From Deltaproteobacteria bacterium (GTDB taxonomy: Bacteria; Desulfobacterota; Binatia; UBA9968): 6,844 nt of DNA. The position numbers and the translations under genes are program-made. The stretch covers positions 1 through 6,844 of the forward strand of contig JAHFAP010000171.1 in assembly GCA_023250495.1 (NCBI GenBank), written 5' to 3'. Positions within the stretch are counted from its first letter, which is position 1, and every line of letters begins with the position of its first letter. Shown one piece after another: positions 5,733 through 6,844 of this stretch. Under the pieces are notes generated by a model. It saw nothing but the letters and a program-made list of their open reading frames with translations. It did not search any database and had not been told where the DNA came from.

Positions 5733-5754
5733 GGTGTCGGACAAGGTCCGCACC
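5733..5754 (-). other. Stable hairpin in IS tail
   Basis: GGTG (5733-5736) plus CGGAC (5738-5742) pair with GTCCG (5746-5750) plus CACC (5751-5754), nine pairs with one bulged base and a 3-nt loop. A second smaller hairpin sits at 5817-5832 (GGCAA / TTGCC). Neither is followed by a T-run on either strand, so they are more likely parts of a structured RNA or DNA end than terminators. Confidence 0.5.
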
Positions 5755-5845
5755 AGTCACCCATCAGGATCAAGGCATGGGAGCGTCCCTGTAGAAGAGA
5801 GCCATCTCCCGCCCCTGGCAATCTTTGTTGCCCCAGAAAACTGTC

Positions 5846-6049
5846 GGTACCACGCCGTGTCCAAGGTTTTAGGATTCACAAATCCTCTGGCTCTCCCTTT
5901 CGGGGGCCAACCCTTAAGTGGCTCACGGCGTGGGCGTACCATCGAATCACAGCACCGCCGAGTTGTCTATATCTATCAGGGATGGGACAGCCGCTAATCA
6001 AATCTCGTGGTTCGAAGCCAACCCTATTTCGAGCTAACTGCCCCATCCC
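5846..6049 (-). ncRNA. Candidate bridge RNA/seekRNA of the IS110/IS1111-type element
   Basis: Downstream of the transposase stop (6069-6071) the - strand folds into two long stem-loops. Stem-loop 1: 6038-6049 pairs with 5979-5990, 12 pairs including one G-U that exists only in - strand RNA. Stem-loop 2: 5924-5940 pairs with 5846-5859, 14 pairs with a 3-nt bulge. It encloses an internal CC/AAGG-CCUUGG helix with a 4-nt ACUU bulge, a hairpin UGGC-CCCC-GAAA-GGGA-GA-GCCA (5888-5909) with a GNRA tetraloop, and AGGAUU-UGUG-AAUCCU (5871-5886). The G-U pair and GNRA loop show that the transposase-sense strand is the folded RNA. IS1111-group elements are known to encode their target/donor-binding guide RNA in this place. 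The exact 5' and 3' ends and guide segments were not determined; no other RNA family fits what I see. Confidence 0.55.
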
Positions 6050-6068
6050 AACTGAATAAACCTGCCCC

Positions 6069-6844
6069 TTAGGCGAAGGCCCTGGCTACATCAAAGGGAA
6101 CTTCGTCTTTCATGACGTAATAACAAGCCCGCGCCAATTTGTGGGCCACCGCCTTGATCGCCACCACCCTGTGGGCCTTGGCCTTCTTTCGCTGATAGAA
6201 ACTGCGGATCTGCGGCTCATAGCGCACCGCAAAGTTGGCCGCCTCCACAAACGCCCACGCCAGGTACTTGTTGCCGTTTTTGGTGTTGCCGCTCCCCTTG
6301 CGCTTGCCGTTGCTTATCTTCTCGCTTCCCACACACCGACAGTACGAAGCGAAATGGCCTACTGCGGGAAATCTCCGTATATCTCCGGTCTCCAGCATGA
6401 TGGTGAGGGCCAGGATCTCCCCGATACCGCTGACGCTGAGAAGGTACCGAAAGGCAGGCCTCAGCTTGACTCGCTCCTTGACCGCCTTCTCCAGCCTGGC
6501 GATCTCTGTTTCGAGACAACGCATCACCGAAAGGTTGGCCTTAACGGCCCGCGCGACATCGACATCGGTGAGGAGACCTTCAACCTCTTCGGCGCTCAGT
6601 CGTTTAATACGATTGGCGCTCATCGAAGAGCCCGTGTTGCGGGTGATCAGATTCTGGATGCTTAGGAGGTTGGCTGTCCTCTGGCGCACCAGTTGGCCGC
6701 GCTTACGCAACAGATCGCGCACGGCCCGCTCTGCTCTTGGGTAGATATAGCCCACGGGCAACACCCCCAAGCGCAGCATGTGTGCAAGCCAGCGGGCATC
6801 GGAGTGGTCGTCGGTGTATTTAAGTCCCTCGTACTGTTGGATCG
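6069..6844 (-). CDS. IS110-family transposase (DEDD/serine recombinase), 5' end outside window
   Basis: The frame is open at the right edge; 257 codons are visible of an expected 330-350, so the ATG at 6777-6779 is internal. At the N-terminal side of the visible part, YTDDHSDARWLAHML carries the last two acidic residues of the RuvC-like DEDD site (Asp codons 6807-6809 and 6798-6800). A coiled-coil-like helical stretch follows, then LLSVSGIGEILALTIMLETG (helix-hairpin-helix-like) and the Transposase_20 domain with KISNGKRKGSGNTKNGNKYL, in which Ser at 6312-6314 is the likely nucleophile. The C-terminal VVAIKAVAHKLARACYYV helix is typical of the family. These enzymes recombine IS ends and target using a bridging guide RNA. 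The visible reading frame is intact and the key residues are present, so the copy may be active. Confidence 0.93.
   Translation of the reverse strand, partial: IQQYEGLKYTDDHSDARWLAHMLRLGVLPVGYIYPRAERAVRDLLRKRGQLVRQRTANLLSIQNLITRNTGSSMSANRIKRLSAEEVEGLLTDVDVARAVKANLSVMRCLETEIARLEKAVKERVKLRPAFRYLLSVSGIGEILALTIMLETGDIRRFPAVGHFASYCRCVGSEKISNGKRKGSGNTKNGNKYLAWAFVEAANFAVRYEPQIRSFYQRKKAKAHRVVAIKAVAHKLARACYYVMKDEVPFDVARAFA

Larger units (their letters stand above)
5613..6844 (-). mobile_element. IS110/IS1111-type insertion sequence, 3' part (5' part outside window)
   Basis: The element runs on the - strand and includes the transposase gene and a downstream non-coding tail of over 400 bp rich in hairpins. 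The right boundary is set provisionally at 5613, where similarity of the 52-bp repeat ends; the true edge could lie anywhere in about 5612-5660. A purine-rich run on the - strand (about 5657-5681) and a GGAGGGGTGTGCCTC block (5638-5652) look like IS-end sequence. IS110-type elements make no target duplication, and only IS1111 members have subterminal inverted repeats; the partner end is beyond the window, so repeats cannot be tested. A long tail after the transposase, rather than before it, favours the IS1111 group. Confidence 0.7.

Noticed and set aside
5704..5997. Open frame on the + strand, and an opposing one at 5757-5942
   Set aside because: No ribosome binding site, non-protein-like composition and full overlap with the paired stems of the IS tail; both are better explained as non-coding structured sequence.
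6005..6022. GTGGTTCGAAGCC stretch resembling a tRNA T-arm and loop
   Set aside because: The T-stem has mismatches at its base and no acceptor, D or anticodon arms can be drawn around it; it lies within the loop of the IS tail stem-loop, and TTCGAA is simply a palindrome.
6141..6665. Plus-strand frame opposite the transposase
   Set aside because: Antisense shadow of a well-recognised transposase; no start signal or family resemblance.

Overview
The window looks like part of a chromosome from a GC-rich, probably uncultivated environmental bacterium. The left half carries ordinary catabolic and housekeeping genes. The kind of gene content (VOC-fold proteins, MaoC/FAS1-like dehydratases, alpha/beta hydrolases) would fit a soil or groundwater proteobacterial-type lineage, but nothing here fixes the taxon. 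No rRNA, tRNA or CRISPR array was seen.

Left part (1-3432), GC-rich. On the + strand lie the 3' part of a two-domain VOC (glyoxalase/extradiol dioxygenase fold) protein, a 59-residue single-pass membrane protein with a near-perfect ribosome binding site and a possible terminator behind it, and an alpha/beta hydrolase with a complete Ser-Asp-His triad. Convergent to these, on the - strand, are a double-hotdog MaoC/HTD2-type hydratase and a Tat-exported peptide-methionine (R)-S-oxide reductase (MsrB).

Middle part (3433-5612), visibly more AT-rich and accessory in character. It holds a 332-residue protein with a HEPN-like R-x4-H motif (candidate RNase or defence/toxin-type protein). Next comes a tightly coupled two-gene operon of small proteins resembling the DUF7718 and DUF5647 families (4-bp ATGA overlap). 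The operon has a good sigma70-type promoter with an inverted repeat between -35 and -10. A 52-bp identical direct repeat lies on each side of the operon.

Right part (about 5613-6844). This is the 3' portion of an IS110/IS1111-type insertion sequence on the - strand. The DEDD/serine transposase is cut by the window edge, and behind its stop codon lies a long non-coding tail. That tail folds on the transposase-sense strand into two long stem-loops plus further hairpins, one capped by a GAAA tetraloop. This is where the IS1111 group is known to encode its bridge RNA/seekRNA, and it is the most interesting item in the window. The 52-bp repeat stops matching just before this tail, so one repeat copy may mark the IS target or edge.
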